A program made the translations under genes and the position numbers. Under the pieces are notes generated by a model. That model ran no database searches and had not been told where the DNA came from. It was given only the letters and a program-made list of their open reading frames with translations. A stretch of 25,220 bases of DNA from Thermohalobaculum sp035513135 (GTDB lineage: Bacteria; Pseudomonadota; Alphaproteobacteria; Rhodobacterales; Rhodobacteraceae), in assembly GCA_035513135.1 (NCBI GenBank), contig DATKCQ010000092.1, positions 1 to 25,220 on the forward strand, written 5' to 3'. Of the stretch, positions 13,458 to 21,854 are shown piece after piece; within the stretch, counting starts at the first letter, position 1; each line of letters begins with the position of its first letter.

Positions 13458-15244
13458 GCCGCGCGCACTTCGCCAAGAGCTGGGGCGCCGAGCCGGTGGG
13501 CGAGGGGCGCTGGCGCTTTCGCCTGTGGGCCCCGTCGCTCGGCGGGGCCGCCGTGCGCATCGAGGGCGAGACGCACGGCCTCGACCGCGCCGCCGACGGC
13601 TGGTTCGAGACCGAGCTGCCCGCCTGGGGCGCCCAGGCCTACGCCTTCGTGGTCGACGGCCGCGCCGTGCCCGACCCGGCGGCGCGCATGCAGGAGGGCG
13701 ACGTGCACGGGCCGTCGCTTCTGCTCGACCCGGCCAGCTTCGCGTGGGAGTGCGACTGGCGCGGCCGGCCCTGGCACGAGACCGTGCTCTACGAGCTGCA
13801 TGTGGGCACGTTCTCGGAAACCGGCGACTTCCAGGGCGTGCGCCAGAAGCTCGACCACCTGGCCGAGACCGGGGTGACGGCCATCGAGCTGTGCCCGGTG
13901 GCGCAGTTCTCGGGCCGGCGCGGCTGGGGTTATGACGGCGTGCTGCTCTACGCGCCGCACCGGGCCTATTCGGGTGCGGACGCGCTCAAATGGCTGGTGG
14001 ACGCGGCGCATGCGCGCGGGCTGATGGTGTTCCTCGACGTGGTCTACAACCACTTCGGCCCGGACGGGAACTACCTGCACGCCTATGCGCCCGAGTTCTT
14101 CGACCCGGAGCGCCGCACGCCATGGGGCGACGCCATCGACTACCGCCAGCCGGCGGTGCGGAGCTTCTTCATCGAGAACGCGCTCTACTGGCTCGAGGAA
14201 TACCGCATCGACGGGTTGCGCCTCGACGCCATCGACACGATCGCCGACCCGACGCTGGTCGCGGACCTGGCCCGCGCCGTGCGGGCGCACGGCTTCACGC
14301 GGCCGGTGCATCTGACCACCGAGGACGACCGCAACATCACGCACCTGCACGCGCGCAATGAGGCGGGCCGGGCGGTGCTCTGCGACGGCGAGTGGAACGA
14401 CGATTTCCACCACGTCGCGCACGTGCTGGCGACCGGCGAGGACGACGGCTATTACGCCGACTATACGGGCGACCCGCGCGGCGATATGGTGGTGGCGCTG
14501 CGCGACGGCTTCGTGCAGCAGGGCCGGCCCTCGGCCCACCGCGGCGGGGCGGCGCGCGGCGAGCCCTCGGCGCACCTGCCGCCGGTGGCCTTCGTCAACT
14601 TCCTGCAAAACCACGACCAGACCGGCAACCGCGCCTTCGGCGAGCGGCTGACCACGCTGGCGGCGCCCGAGGCGGTGGAGGTGCTGACCGCGATCCTGCT
14701 GCTCTCGCCGATGATCCCGCTCGTCTTCATGGGCGAGGAGTGGGGCGAGACCCGGCCCTTCCAGTTCTTCTGCGACTTCCAGGGCGAGCTGGCCGAGGCG
14801 GTGCGCCAGGGCCGCCGGCGCGAGTTCGCGCGCTGGCGCGCCTTCGCCGACGCGGGCCTGCGCGAGAGCATCCCCGACCCCAACAGCCCGACGACCTTCG
14901 AGCGCTCGAAGCTCGACTGGGCGGGGCTCGAGGGACCGGCGGGCAAGGCCCGGCGCGCGCTGGTGCGCGAATTGCTGCGCCTGAGGCGCACGCAGATCGT
15001 GCCGCGCCTGCCCGGCATGGCGGCGATGAACGCCGAGGCCCGGCCGCGCGGCGAACGCGGGCTCGAGGCGCGCTGGACGCTGGGCGACGGCAGCCGGCTG
15101 GGGCTGGTGGCGAATCTCGGCGGCGCGCCGCTCGATGTGACGCCGCCGGGGCGCGAGATCTTCCGGCGCGAGATCTTCCGGCGCGGCGACCCGGCGCGCG
15201 ACGCCTGGGCGGTCTGTGTGACGCTGGAGGAGGACGCGCCGTGA
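13454..15244 (+). CDS. treZ: Malto-oligosyltrehalose trehalohydrolase TreZ
   Basis: 596 residues. TreZ releases trehalose from maltooligosyltrehalose made by TreY. An N-terminal sandwich domain (about 10-95, RFRLWAPSLGGAAVRI) is followed by the GH13 barrel (about 108-480). Catalytic residues are D258 (GLRLDAID), E290 (LTTEDDRN) and D388 (LQNHDQTGNR); GEEWGETRPFQFFCDF is a TreZ signature. The start is a GTG at 13454, overlapping the glgX stop as GTGA; it opens VSRAHFAKSWGAEP and leads straight into the domain. Near the end, REIFR is repeated back to back by an exact 15-bp duplication (15151-15180). TreZ and TreY are adjacent in many genomes; here malQ is inserted between them. Function is firm from motifs. 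Confidence 0.94.
15151..15180. repeat. Exact 15-bp tandem duplication in treZ
   Basis: The unit GCGCGAGATCTTCCG occurs twice head to tail (15151-15165 and 15166-15180), and the next five bases, GCGCG, begin a third. It adds five residues (REIFR) in frame near the TreZ C-terminus, outside the catalytic barrel. Confidence 0.9.
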
Positions 15245-17040
15245 GGGGCGGCCTCGCCGCGCTGTGCGCCTCGCACGGGATCGAGCCCTTCTATGTGGGG
15301 ATCGACGGGCGCGAGCGCGCAGTGCCCGAGCGCACGCTGGCGACGCTGGCCGGGCTGTTCGGCCTCGACGCCCCCGCCCCGGCGCCCCCCGCCGGCATCG
15401 CCGAGGCGTTGGCCGAGCGGGGCGCGCCGCGCTGCCACGTCACGCACGGGCTGGGGCGCCGGCGGGCCTGGGGCGTGACCTGCCAGTTGCCCGGCCTCGC
15501 CTCGGCGCGCAACCTCGGCATGGGCGACTTCGCCGACCTCGCCGCGCTGTGCCGGCTGGCGGGCGCGGAGGGCGCGGACTTCGTCGGCGTCAACCCGCTC
15601 AATGCGCTGTTCTGGAGTGCGCCCGACCGGGTCAGCCCGTTCTTCCCCTCGAACCGGCGTTTCCTCAACCCCCTGCATCTCGCGCCCGAGTGGATCGCGG
15701 GGTTCAAGGGGCTCACGCCTCAGGAGTCGGTGCAGGCCGCAAGGCTGCGCTCCACGGCGCTGATCGACGTGCCCGCCCTGGCCGGGCTGACGGTTGCCGT
15801 GCTGCGGCGCCTGTTCGCGGGCTTCCCCTGGACCGCCGCGCGCCGCGCCGCCTTCCGCGCCTTTTGCGCCGAGGGGGGCGCGGCGCTCGAGGCGCACGCG
15901 CTCTTCGAGGCGATCTCGGAGGTCATGGTTGCGGGGGGGAATGGGGGGGGGCACGGCGCCGGCTGGACCGGCTGGCCGGCGCCGCTGCGCGACCGGGGCA
16001 GCGCCGGGTCGCGGGCCTTCGCGGCCGAGCACCGGGCGCGGGTTGACTGGCACCTCTGGCTGCAATGGCAGGCGGATGCCCAGCTTGCCCGGGTGCAGCG
16101 CGCGGCGCGCGCGGCGGGCATGCGCATCGGGCTCTACCTCGACATGGCGGTCGGCGCGGCGCCCGACGGCTCGGCCGCCTGGGCGGCGCCGGAGATCACC
16201 GTGCCGGGCGTCTCGATCGGCGCGCCGCCCGACGATTTCTCGACCAGCGGGCAGGACTGGGGGCTGGCGCCGCTCTCGCCGGTGGGCCTCGCCGGGGCGG
16301 ACGCGCGGCCCTTCGCCGAGACCATCGCCGCGGTGATGCGCCACGCCGGCGCGCTGCGCATCGACCACGCCATGAGCCTCGCGCGCCTGTGGCTGATCCC
16401 GCGCGGCGCCCCGGCCACCGAGGGGGCCTATGTACGCTACCCGCTGTCGCTGCTGCTCGCCCGGCTGGCCGAGGCCTCGCGCGCGGCACGCTGCGCGGTG
16501 ATCGGGGAGGATCTCGGCGTGGTGCCCGAGGGCTTCCGGGCGCTGATGGCGCGGCGGCGCATCCACGCCTACAAGGTGTTCTTCTTCGAGGCCGACAAGG
16601 CGGGCATGGGCTTTCTGAGGCGCTGGCCGCGCGACGCGCTGGCCTGCGTCGCCACCCACGACATGCCGACCCTGGCCGGCTGGTGGGAGGGGGCGGACCT
16701 GGCGCTGCGCCGCGATCTCGGCATGCTCTCGGCCGCGGAGTGGGGCGCGCGGAGCACGGCGCGCGCGGCCGAGCGGCGGGCGCTGGTCCGCCGCTTCGGC
16801 ACGCGCATGGCTGCGACGGTCTCGCCGAAGCTGCACGCGGCGGTGGCCGGGAACCGCTGCCGCCTGATGGCCCTGCAGATCGAGGACGCGCTGGGCGTGA
16901 TCGAGCAGGTCAACGTTCCGGGCACCGTGGACGAGCATCCGAACTGGCGCCGCCGTCTGCCGGTGACGCTCGAGCGGCTGGGGGAGCATCCCGGCTGGCG
17001 CGCGCACGTGGCGGCGCTGCGCCGGGCGCGGCCGCGATGA
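15241..17040 (+). CDS. malQ: 4-alpha-glucanotransferase MalQ
   Basis: 599 residues of GH77, a disproportionating enzyme that moves malto-oligosaccharide segments between chains. Catalytic residues are nucleophile D375 (LRIDHAMSL), acid/base E423 (VIGEDLGVVP) and D474 (ATHDMPT), spaced as in E. coli MalQ (D448, E496, D548). Other signatures are NLGMGDFADL (91-100), VSPFFPSNRRFLNPLH (131-146), the LYLDMAVGAAPDG loop, QDWGLAPLSP and NVPGTVDEHPNW. It is shorter than E. coli MalQ (694), mainly at the N-terminus. The GTG start at 15241 overlaps the treZ stop as GTGA. A Gly-rich loop (residues 232-238) is encoded by two long G-runs that could slip. It probably rearranges short chains left by GlgX and TreYZ into usable lengths. 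Confidence 0.93.
   Translation: MRGGLAALCASHGIEPFYVGIDGRERAVPERTLATLAGLFGLDAPAPAPPAGIAEALAERGAPRCHVTHGLGRRRAWGVTCQLPGLASARNLGMGDFADLAALCRLAGAEGADFVGVNPLNALFWSAPDRVSPFFPSNRRFLNPLHLAPEWIAGFKGLTPQESVQAARLRSTALIDVPALAGLTVAVLRRLFAGFPWTAARRAAFRAFCAEGGAALEAHALFEAISEVMVAGGNGGGHGAGWTGWPAPLRDRGSAGSRAFAAEHRARVDWHLWLQWQADAQLARVQRAARAAGMRIGLYLDMAVGAAPDGSAAWAAPEITVPGVSIGAPPDDFSTSGQDWGLAPLSPVGLAGADARPFAETIAAVMRHAGALRIDHAMSLARLWLIPRGAPATEGAYVRYPLSLLLARLAEASRAARCAVIGEDLGVVPEGFRALMARRRIHAYKVFFFEADKAGMGFLRRWPRDALACVATHDMPTLAGWWEGADLALRRDLGMLSAAEWGARSTARAAERRALVRRFGTRMAATVSPKLHAAVAGNRCRLMALQIEDALGVIEQVNVPGTVDEHPNWRRRLPVTLERLGEHPGWRAHVAALRRARPR
15933..15951 (+). repeat. Poly-G tracts in malQ
   Basis: Seven G (15933-15939), AAT, then nine G (15943-15951). 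In the given sequence they are in frame and encode GGNGGG in a loop. Runs of this length are known sites of replication slippage and sequencing error; a 1-nt change would truncate MalQ and also disturb coupling to treY. Confidence 0.85.
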
Positions 17041-19547
17041 GCCCGCCGCGCGCCACCTACCGGCTGCAGTTCCGGCAGGACATGGACTTCGAGCGGGCGG
17101 CGGGGCTGGTGCCCTATCTGGCGCGGCTGGGGGTGAGCCACCTCTACGCCTCGCCGCTGTTCCAGGCGGTGACCGGCTCGACGCACGGCTACGACGTGAC
17201 GGACCACGGGCGCATGGACGCGAGCCTCGGGGGGATGGCCGGCTTCGAGCGGCTGTCCGGAGCGCTCGAGGCGGCCGGGCTCGGGCTGATCCTCGACATC
17301 GTGCCCAACCACATGGCGGCCTCGCCCGAGAACCCGTGGTGGCGCGACGTGCTGCGCCACGGGATGGCGAGCCGCCATGCCGGGCACTTCGACATCGACT
17401 GGTCGGCGCCGCGCCTGGTGCTGCCCGTGCTCGGCCAGCCCTACGGCAAGGCGCTGGAGGCGGGCGAGCTGGCGCTCGGCCACGCGCAGGACGGGCTGGT
17501 GCTGCGCTATTTCGAGCACGCCTTCCCGCTCGACCCGCGAAGCTGGGGGCTGGTGCTGGACCCCGCGCAGATGCAGCCGCCCCAGGCCCCGGAGGGCTTT
17601 GCCCGCTGGATCGGCGAGCCCGCCAATGCCGGGCGGCTGGGCGACCGGCTGGAAGCGATCTCGCGCGACCGGGCGCTGCTGCACCGGGTGCACGAGGCGC
17701 AATCCTGGCAGCTCGCCTACTGGCGGGCGGGGCGCGACGCGCTGAGCTACCGGCGGTTCTTCGAGATCACCGGGCTGGTCGGCGTGCGCGTCGAGGACGA
17801 GGGCGTGTTCGCCGATGTCCACCGCTTCGTGCTCGCGCTGATCGAGGCGGGGCAGGTGCAGGGCCTGCGCATCGACCATGTGGACGGGCTGGCCGACCCG
17901 GCGGGCTACCTGGCGCGGCTGCGCGCGGCGGCGCCGGGGACGCCGGTCTGGGTCGAGAAGATCCTGGCGCCGGACGAGACGCTGCCCGACGGCTGGCCGG
18001 TCGCGGGCACCACCGGCTACGAGTTCGCCCGGCTCGCCGGGGGCGTGCTGACCGATCCGGGCGGGGCGGGCGCGATCGCCGCCGCCTATCACGATTTCAT
18101 CGGGGCGCAGCCCGACCCGGAGGCGATGCTGGCCGAGGCCAAGCGCGAGATCCTGACCTGGAACCTCGCCGCCGAGCTCGACGCGCTCACGCGCCTTGCC
18201 GGCGCGGCGGCGGCGGACGATCCGCTGGCGCGCGACTGGGGCGCGGACACGCTGCGCCGGGCGCTGGTGGCGCTGGCCTGCGCCATGCCGGTCTATCGCA
18301 CCTACCTGACCGGTGGGGCGGGCGGCGAGACGGATGCGGCGGTGCTCGCGCGCGTCGAGCGCGCGGCACGGGCCTCGGCCGGGCTCGAGGACCCGGCGGC
18401 GGTGAGCGACGTGCTGCGCCTGATCCGCGCGGGTGCCGGGGCGGCGGCGGCCCGCCTGCGCCTGCGCTTTCAGCAGACCACCGGGGCGCTGATGGCGAAG
18501 GCGATGGAGGACACGCTGTTCTACCGCTTCAACCGGCTGGTCTCGGCCAACGAGGTGGGGGGCGAGCCCGAGCCCATCGGCCTCGACCCGGACGTGTTCC
18601 AGCGCGCCGTCGCCGCGCGCCAGCCGCACGCGCTGAACGCCACCGCCACGCACGACACCAAGCGCGGCGAGGACGCGCGGATGCGCATCGCCTCGATCGC
18701 GGACGCGCCTGGCGACTGGCGCGCGGCGGTCGCCGGGTGGGACGCGCGGCTGGCGGGGGCGCAGGCGCCGGACGCCGAGATGCGCTGGCTGTTCTACCAG
18801 GCGCTGCTCGGGGCGTGGGCGAGCGATCCGCCGGGCGCGCTGGCCGAGCGCATGGAAGCCTACATGCTGAAGGCGGCGCGCGAGGCGAAGCGGCAGACCG
18901 GCTGGACCCGGCCCGACGCCGGCTACGAGGCGCGGCTCGCCGGCTTCGTCGAACGGGCGTTGGGCGATGCGGACTTCCGGCGGGCGTTCGAGGCGGGCGC
19001 GCGGCCGTTCATCGCGGCGGGCGCGCGCAAGAGCCTGGTGCAGTTGGCGCTCAAGCTGGTGCTGCCGGGCGTGCCCGACATCTACCAGGGGACCGAGTGG
19101 GCCGATCTCAGCCTGGTCGACCCGGACAACCGCCGGCCGGTGGACTTCGCCGCGCGCCAGGCGGCGCTGGACGGGCCGGGGGCGGAGGGCTTCGATGGCG
19201 CCAAGATGGCGCTGATGCGCCGGCTGCTCGCGCAGCGGCGCGAGACGCCCGGGCTGTTCGCGCGCGGAGCCTGCCGTGCCCTCGCCGTCGAGGCGGCGGG
19301 CGGGCGCCATCTCGGCGCGGCGCGCGCGGCGGGCGGCGACGTGCTGCTGGTGCTGGCCGAGCTCTCCGCGCCGCCGGCGCGCCGGGCGGGCGGGCCGCGC
19401 TTCCGATTGCCGCCCGAATGGCAGGGGATCGCGTTCCGCACGCTCTGGCCGGACACCGCCCTCGAAGTCGGGGGCGGCGCGGTGGCGCCGGGCGACGGGT
19501 TTGCGGGCGCGCCCGTGGTCGTGGCGCTGGGCCGGGCGCCGGGGTGA
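17037..19547 (+). CDS. treY: Malto-oligosyltrehalose synthase TreY
   Basis: 836 residues. TreY converts the reducing-end alpha-1,4 bond of a maltodextrin to alpha-1,1, giving maltooligosyltrehalose for TreZ. The start ATYRLQFRQDMDFERAAG with YLARLGVSHLYASP is the family hallmark, as are GSTHGYDVTD (47-56) and DIVPNHMA (87-94). Catalytic residues are D280 (LRIDHVDGL), E307 (VWVEKIL) and D540 (ATHDTKRGED); the 27-residue spacing of the first two matches Sulfolobus TreY (D228, E255). The long helical inserts between barrel strands (about 340-500) are normal for TreY. GVPDIYQGTEWADLSLVDPDNRRPVD lies near the C-terminus. The ATG at 17037 overlaps the malQ stop as ATGA. It is the last gene of the operon and ends 7 nt from the convergent BKACE gene, with no room for a private terminator. 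Confidence 0.95.
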   Translation: MSPPRATYRLQFRQDMDFERAAGLVPYLARLGVSHLYASPLFQAVTGSTHGYDVTDHGRMDASLGGMAGFERLSGALEAAGLGLILDIVPNHMAASPENPWWRDVLRHGMASRHAGHFDIDWSAPRLVLPVLGQPYGKALEAGELALGHAQDGLVLRYFEHAFPLDPRSWGLVLDPAQMQPPQAPEGFARWIGEPANAGRLGDRLEAISRDRALLHRVHEAQSWQLAYWRAGRDALSYRRFFEITGLVGVRVEDEGVFADVHRFVLALIEAGQVQGLRIDHVDGLADPAGYLARLRAAAPGTPVWVEKILAPDETLPDGWPVAGTTGYEFARLAGGVLTDPGGAGAIAAAYHDFIGAQPDPEAMLAEAKREILTWNLAAELDALTRLAGAAAADDPLARDWGADTLRRALVALACAMPVYRTYLTGGAGGETDAAVLARVERAARASAGLEDPAAVSDVLRLIRAGAGAAAARLRLRFQQTTGALMAKAMEDTLFYRFNRLVSANEVGGEPEPIGLDPDVFQRAVAARQPHALNATATHDTKRGEDARMRIASIADAPGDWRAAVAGWDARLAGAQAPDAEMRWLFYQALLGAWASDPPGALAERMEAYMLKAAREAKRQTGWTRPDAGYEARLAGFVERALGDADFRRAFEAGARPFIAAGARKSLVQLALKLVLPGVPDIYQGTEWADLSLVDPDNRRPVDFAARQAALDGPGAEGFDGAKMALMRRLLAQRRETPGLFARGACRALAVEAAGGRHLGAARAAGGDVLLVLAELSAPPARRAGGPRFRLPPEWQGIAFRTLWPDTALEVGGGAVAPGDGFAGAPVVVALGRAPG

Positions 19548-19554
19548 GACGGCG

Positions 19555-20388
19555 TCAGGCGGCCTCGCGCAGGCCGAGGATGCGGCGCGCCTGCTGGCAG
19601 GTGGCGACCGGGCGCGCATGTTTCTCGCACAGCTCGGCGGCGCGGCGCACCAGCGCGGCGTTCGAGGGGGCGAGCGTCTCGCGGTCGAGCCGGACATTGT
19701 CCTCGAGCCCGGTGCGGGTGTGGCCGCCCGCGGCGATCGACCACTCGTTGAGCAGGACCTGGCCGGCGCCGATGCCTGCGCCGCACCAGGTGGCGTCGGG
19801 GGCGAGGCGGGCGACCGTGCGCACGTAGAAGTCGAACACCTCGCGGTCGACGGGCATGGCGTTCTTCACTCCCATGACGAACTGGACGTGCAGGGGACCC
19901 CTGATCGTGCCGTCCTTCGCCATCTTCACGGCTTGGAAGATATGCGACAGATCAAAGGCTTCGATCTCGGGTTTCACGTCATGCTCGAGCATCTGGGCGG
20001 CGAGCCAGTCGACCAGATCCGGCGGGTTCTCGTAGACCCGGGTGGGGAAGTTGTTCGAGCCCACCGCCAGCGAGGCCATGTCGGGACGCAGCGCCAGCAT
20101 GGCGCCGCGCGCCTGCCCCGAGCCGGAGCGGCCCCCCGTCGAGAGCTGGATGATCATGCCGGGGCAGTGGCGCTTTATGCCCTCCATCAGGCGGGCGAAG
20201 CGCTCGGGGTCCGAGGTGGGCGTGCCGTCCTCCTGGCGCACGTGGCAGTGGACCAGGGACGCGCCGGCCTCGAAGGATTCGTGGGTCGACTCGACCTGCT
20301 CCTCGATGCTGATCGGCACCGCGAGGTTGTCGGCCTTCTGCGGCACCGAGCCGGTGATGGCGACGGCGATGATGCAGGGATTCGTCAT
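19555..20388 (-). CDS. BKACE-family enzyme, probable beta-keto acid cleavage
   Basis: 277 residues of the BKACE/DUF849 family, which condenses a beta-keto acid with acetyl-CoA and cleaves it to acetoacetate plus a new acyl-CoA. All known active-site residues of Kce (3-keto-5-aminohexanoate cleavage enzyme) appear at near-identical positions: zinc ligands H47 and H49 (VHCHVR) and E229 (TGLEDN), plus S83 (QLSTGG), R225 and D230. ITGSVP (11-16) is the N-terminal signature. The ATG at 20386-20388 has a purine-rich AGAGAGG nearby, and it is 10 nt after pcaG. The pca neighbours suggest beta-ketoadipate as substrate, which would replace PcaIJ and PcaF, but family members differ in substrate and the residues that set specificity cannot be judged by eye. 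Family call firm; substrate inferred. Confidence 0.88.
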   Translation of the reverse strand: MTNPCIIAVAITGSVPQKADNLAVPISIEEQVESTHESFEAGASLVHCHVRQEDGTPTSDPERFARLMEGIKRHCPGMIIQLSTGGRSGSGQARGAMLALRPDMASLAVGSNNFPTRVYENPPDLVDWLAAQMLEHDVKPEIEAFDLSHIFQAVKMAKDGTIRGPLHVQFVMGVKNAMPVDREVFDFYVRTVARLAPDATWCGAGIGAGQVLLNEWSIAAGGHTRTGLEDNVRLDRETLAPSNAALVRRAAELCEKHARPVATCQQARRILGLREAA

Positions 20389-20398
20389 GGCGCCTCTC

Positions 20399-21022
20399 TC
20401 AGATGTCGAGGAACACGGTCTCGGCGGGGCCGGCGAGGTGGATGTCGAAGCGGTAGACGGGCGGCGGGCCGGGTTGCTCGGGCGCGGCGAGAAGCGTCGG
20501 GCGGCGGTGCGGCTCGATGCGGGCGAGCACCGGGCAGGCGGCGTTGGCCGCGTCCTCGTCGGCGAAGCAGAGCCGGGTGTGCAGGCCGATATTGATGCCG
20601 CGCGCCACCAGCCACAGCGTGAGGTGCGGGGCCTGGCTACCACCGTTGGGGCCGGGAATCGGTCCCGGCTTGATCGTCTCGAAGGCGAACCGACCGCTGG
20701 CGAGGTCGGGGACCACCCGGCCCCAGCCGTTGAATCCGGGCTCGACCTCGTGGGCGCGCGGGTCCTCGGGGTGCGGGTAGCGGCCGGCGGCATCGGCCTG
20801 CCAGACCTCGATCACCGCGTCGCGCACCGGCGCGCCGTCGGCGTCCAGCACCGTGCCCTCGATGCGGATGCGCCGGCCGCTGACGCCGGGGGCGGCGATT
20901 TCGGCACCGGGCTGCGGGCCACCCGGTTGCAGCCCGGCCGTGGCCGGGGCGAGGCCGATGTGCACGTAAGGCCCGGCGGTCTGCGCGGGCGTCTCCTTCA
21001 GATAGGGCAGCCTGCCGGCCAT
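20399..21022 (-). CDS. pcaG: Protocatechuate 3,4-dioxygenase alpha subunit PcaG
   Basis: 207 residues, usual size for PcaG, the non-iron subunit of the intradiol dioxygenase that opens protocatechuate to beta-carboxy-cis,cis-muconate. Features are LKETPAQTAGPYVHIGLAP (8-26), an IEGTVLDADGAPVRDAVIEVWQADAAGRYPHP core (54-85), FNGWGR (97-102), PGPIPGPNGGSQAPHLTLWLVARGIN (119-144) and a final YRFDIHLAG. The iron-ligand His pair of PcaH is absent (APHLTL here), as expected for the alpha subunit. The ATG at 21020-21022 overlaps the pcaH stop as TGATG, giving coupled synthesis of the two subunits. Confidence 0.94.
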   Translation of the reverse strand: MAGRLPYLKETPAQTAGPYVHIGLAPATAGLQPGGPQPGAEIAAPGVSGRRIRIEGTVLDADGAPVRDAVIEVWQADAAGRYPHPEDPRAHEVEPGFNGWGRVVPDLASGRFAFETIKPGPIPGPNGGSQAPHLTLWLVARGINIGLHTRLCFADEDAANAACPVLARIEPHRRPTLLAAPEQPGPPPVYRFDIHLAGPAETVFLDI

Positions 21023-21741
21023 CAGCTGCCCTCCGGCCGGTTCTCGAAGGGGGTGGCGCGGCGGCCCCTGAGCACGATGTCGAAGCGGTAGGCCAGCGCG
21101 TCGAAGGGCTCGGCGGCGTTGAGATCGAGCGGCGCCACCAGGCGCTCGACGGCGGCCGGGTCGGGGAGGGTGTTGACGATGGCGCAGCGCGGCACCAGCG
21201 GGTCGCCCTCGAAATACATCTGGGTGATCAGCCGCTGGCAGAAGGCGTGGCCCAACAGCGAGAAGTGGATGTGCGCCGGGCGCCAGCTGTTGACGCCGTT
21301 CGGCCACGGATAGGGGCCGGGGCGCACGGTGCGGAATACGTAGGCGCCTTCGGCGTCGGTCAGCGTGCGGCCCCAGCCGCCGAAGTTGGGGTCGAGGGGC
21401 GCGAGGTAGCCGTCGTTCACGTGGCGGTAGCGGCCGCCGGCGTTGGCCTGCCAGACCTCGATCAGCGCGCCGGCGACGGGCCGGGCGTTCTCGTCGAGCA
21501 CCCGGCCGTGCACGAGGATGCGCTCGCCGATGGGCGGGCCGTCCCCGGCGTGGTTGCGCAGGAGGTCATGGTCGAGCGGGCCGATGCCGGAGGGCCCGAA
21601 GACCGGGCCGGTGGTCTCGGACAGCGTCTGGCCGAGCGCCACCAGCGGGCGGCGCGGCGCGCGCGCGAGGCTGGTCTTGTAGGCCGGGGCGAGGGCCGGC
21701 GGGTGCCAGGCGCGGTCACGCGGGTAGAAGTCGCCGGGCAT
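21022..21741 (-). CDS. pcaH: Protocatechuate 3,4-dioxygenase beta subunit PcaH
   Basis: 239 residues, the iron-binding subunit. The Fe(III) ligands are Y105 (GGRYRH), Y144 (PGPYPWPNG), H157 and H159 (PAHIHFSLLG), with R154 nearby. Spacings (39, 13, 2) equal those of Pseudomonas putida PcaH Tyr408, Tyr447, His460 and His462, and R154 corresponds to Arg457. The N-terminal DFYPRDRAWHPPALAPAYKTSLARAPRRPL stretch and SETTGPVFG are typical. The ATG at 21739-21741 has GGAGG 6 nt upstream. It is the first gene of the pcaHG-BKACE unit. No pcaB, pcaC, pcaD or regulator gene is in the window, so the rest of the pathway must lie elsewhere. Confidence 0.95.
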   Translation of the reverse strand: MPGDFYPRDRAWHPPALAPAYKTSLARAPRRPLVALGQTLSETTGPVFGPSGIGPLDHDLLRNHAGDGPPIGERILVHGRVLDENARPVAGALIEVWQANAGGRYRHVNDGYLAPLDPNFGGWGRTLTDAEGAYVFRTVRPGPYPWPNGVNSWRPAHIHFSLLGHAFCQRLITQMYFEGDPLVPRCAIVNTLPDPAAVERLVAPLDLNAAEPFDALAYRFDIVLRGRRATPFENRPEGS

Positions 21742-21819
21742 GGGCGTCCTCCCATGGGCCTCGTTCTCGCCCCCCGAGACTGCGTCGGATCGGCAGGCGC
21801 GGCAAGCCCCGACAAGCCC

Positions 21820-21842
21820 GGGTAGTGTCTGAGACACTACCC
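21820..21842. promoter_or_regulatory. Perfect 10-bp-arm palindrome between the M42 peptidase gene and pcaH
   Basis: GGGTAGTGTC (21820-21829), TGA, GACACTACCC (21833-21842). It lies 12 nt beyond the peptidase stop codon and about 79 bp upstream of the pcaH start, in the only gap (113 nt) of this minus-strand block. It could be an intrinsic terminator stem for the NAGGN genes, although no U-run follows on the minus strand, or an operator for a dimeric repressor controlling pcaHG. Symmetry is seen directly; function is undecided. Confidence 0.55.
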
Positions 21843-21854
21843 ACGCCCGCCCCG

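Noticed and set aside
16569..19697. Very long open frames antisense to treY and malQ, and similar ones opposite most genes.
   Set aside because: They mirror genes with GC-rich third positions, are Arg/Pro/Ala-rich without domain patterns, and lack ribosome binding sites. This is the usual shadow effect at high GC.
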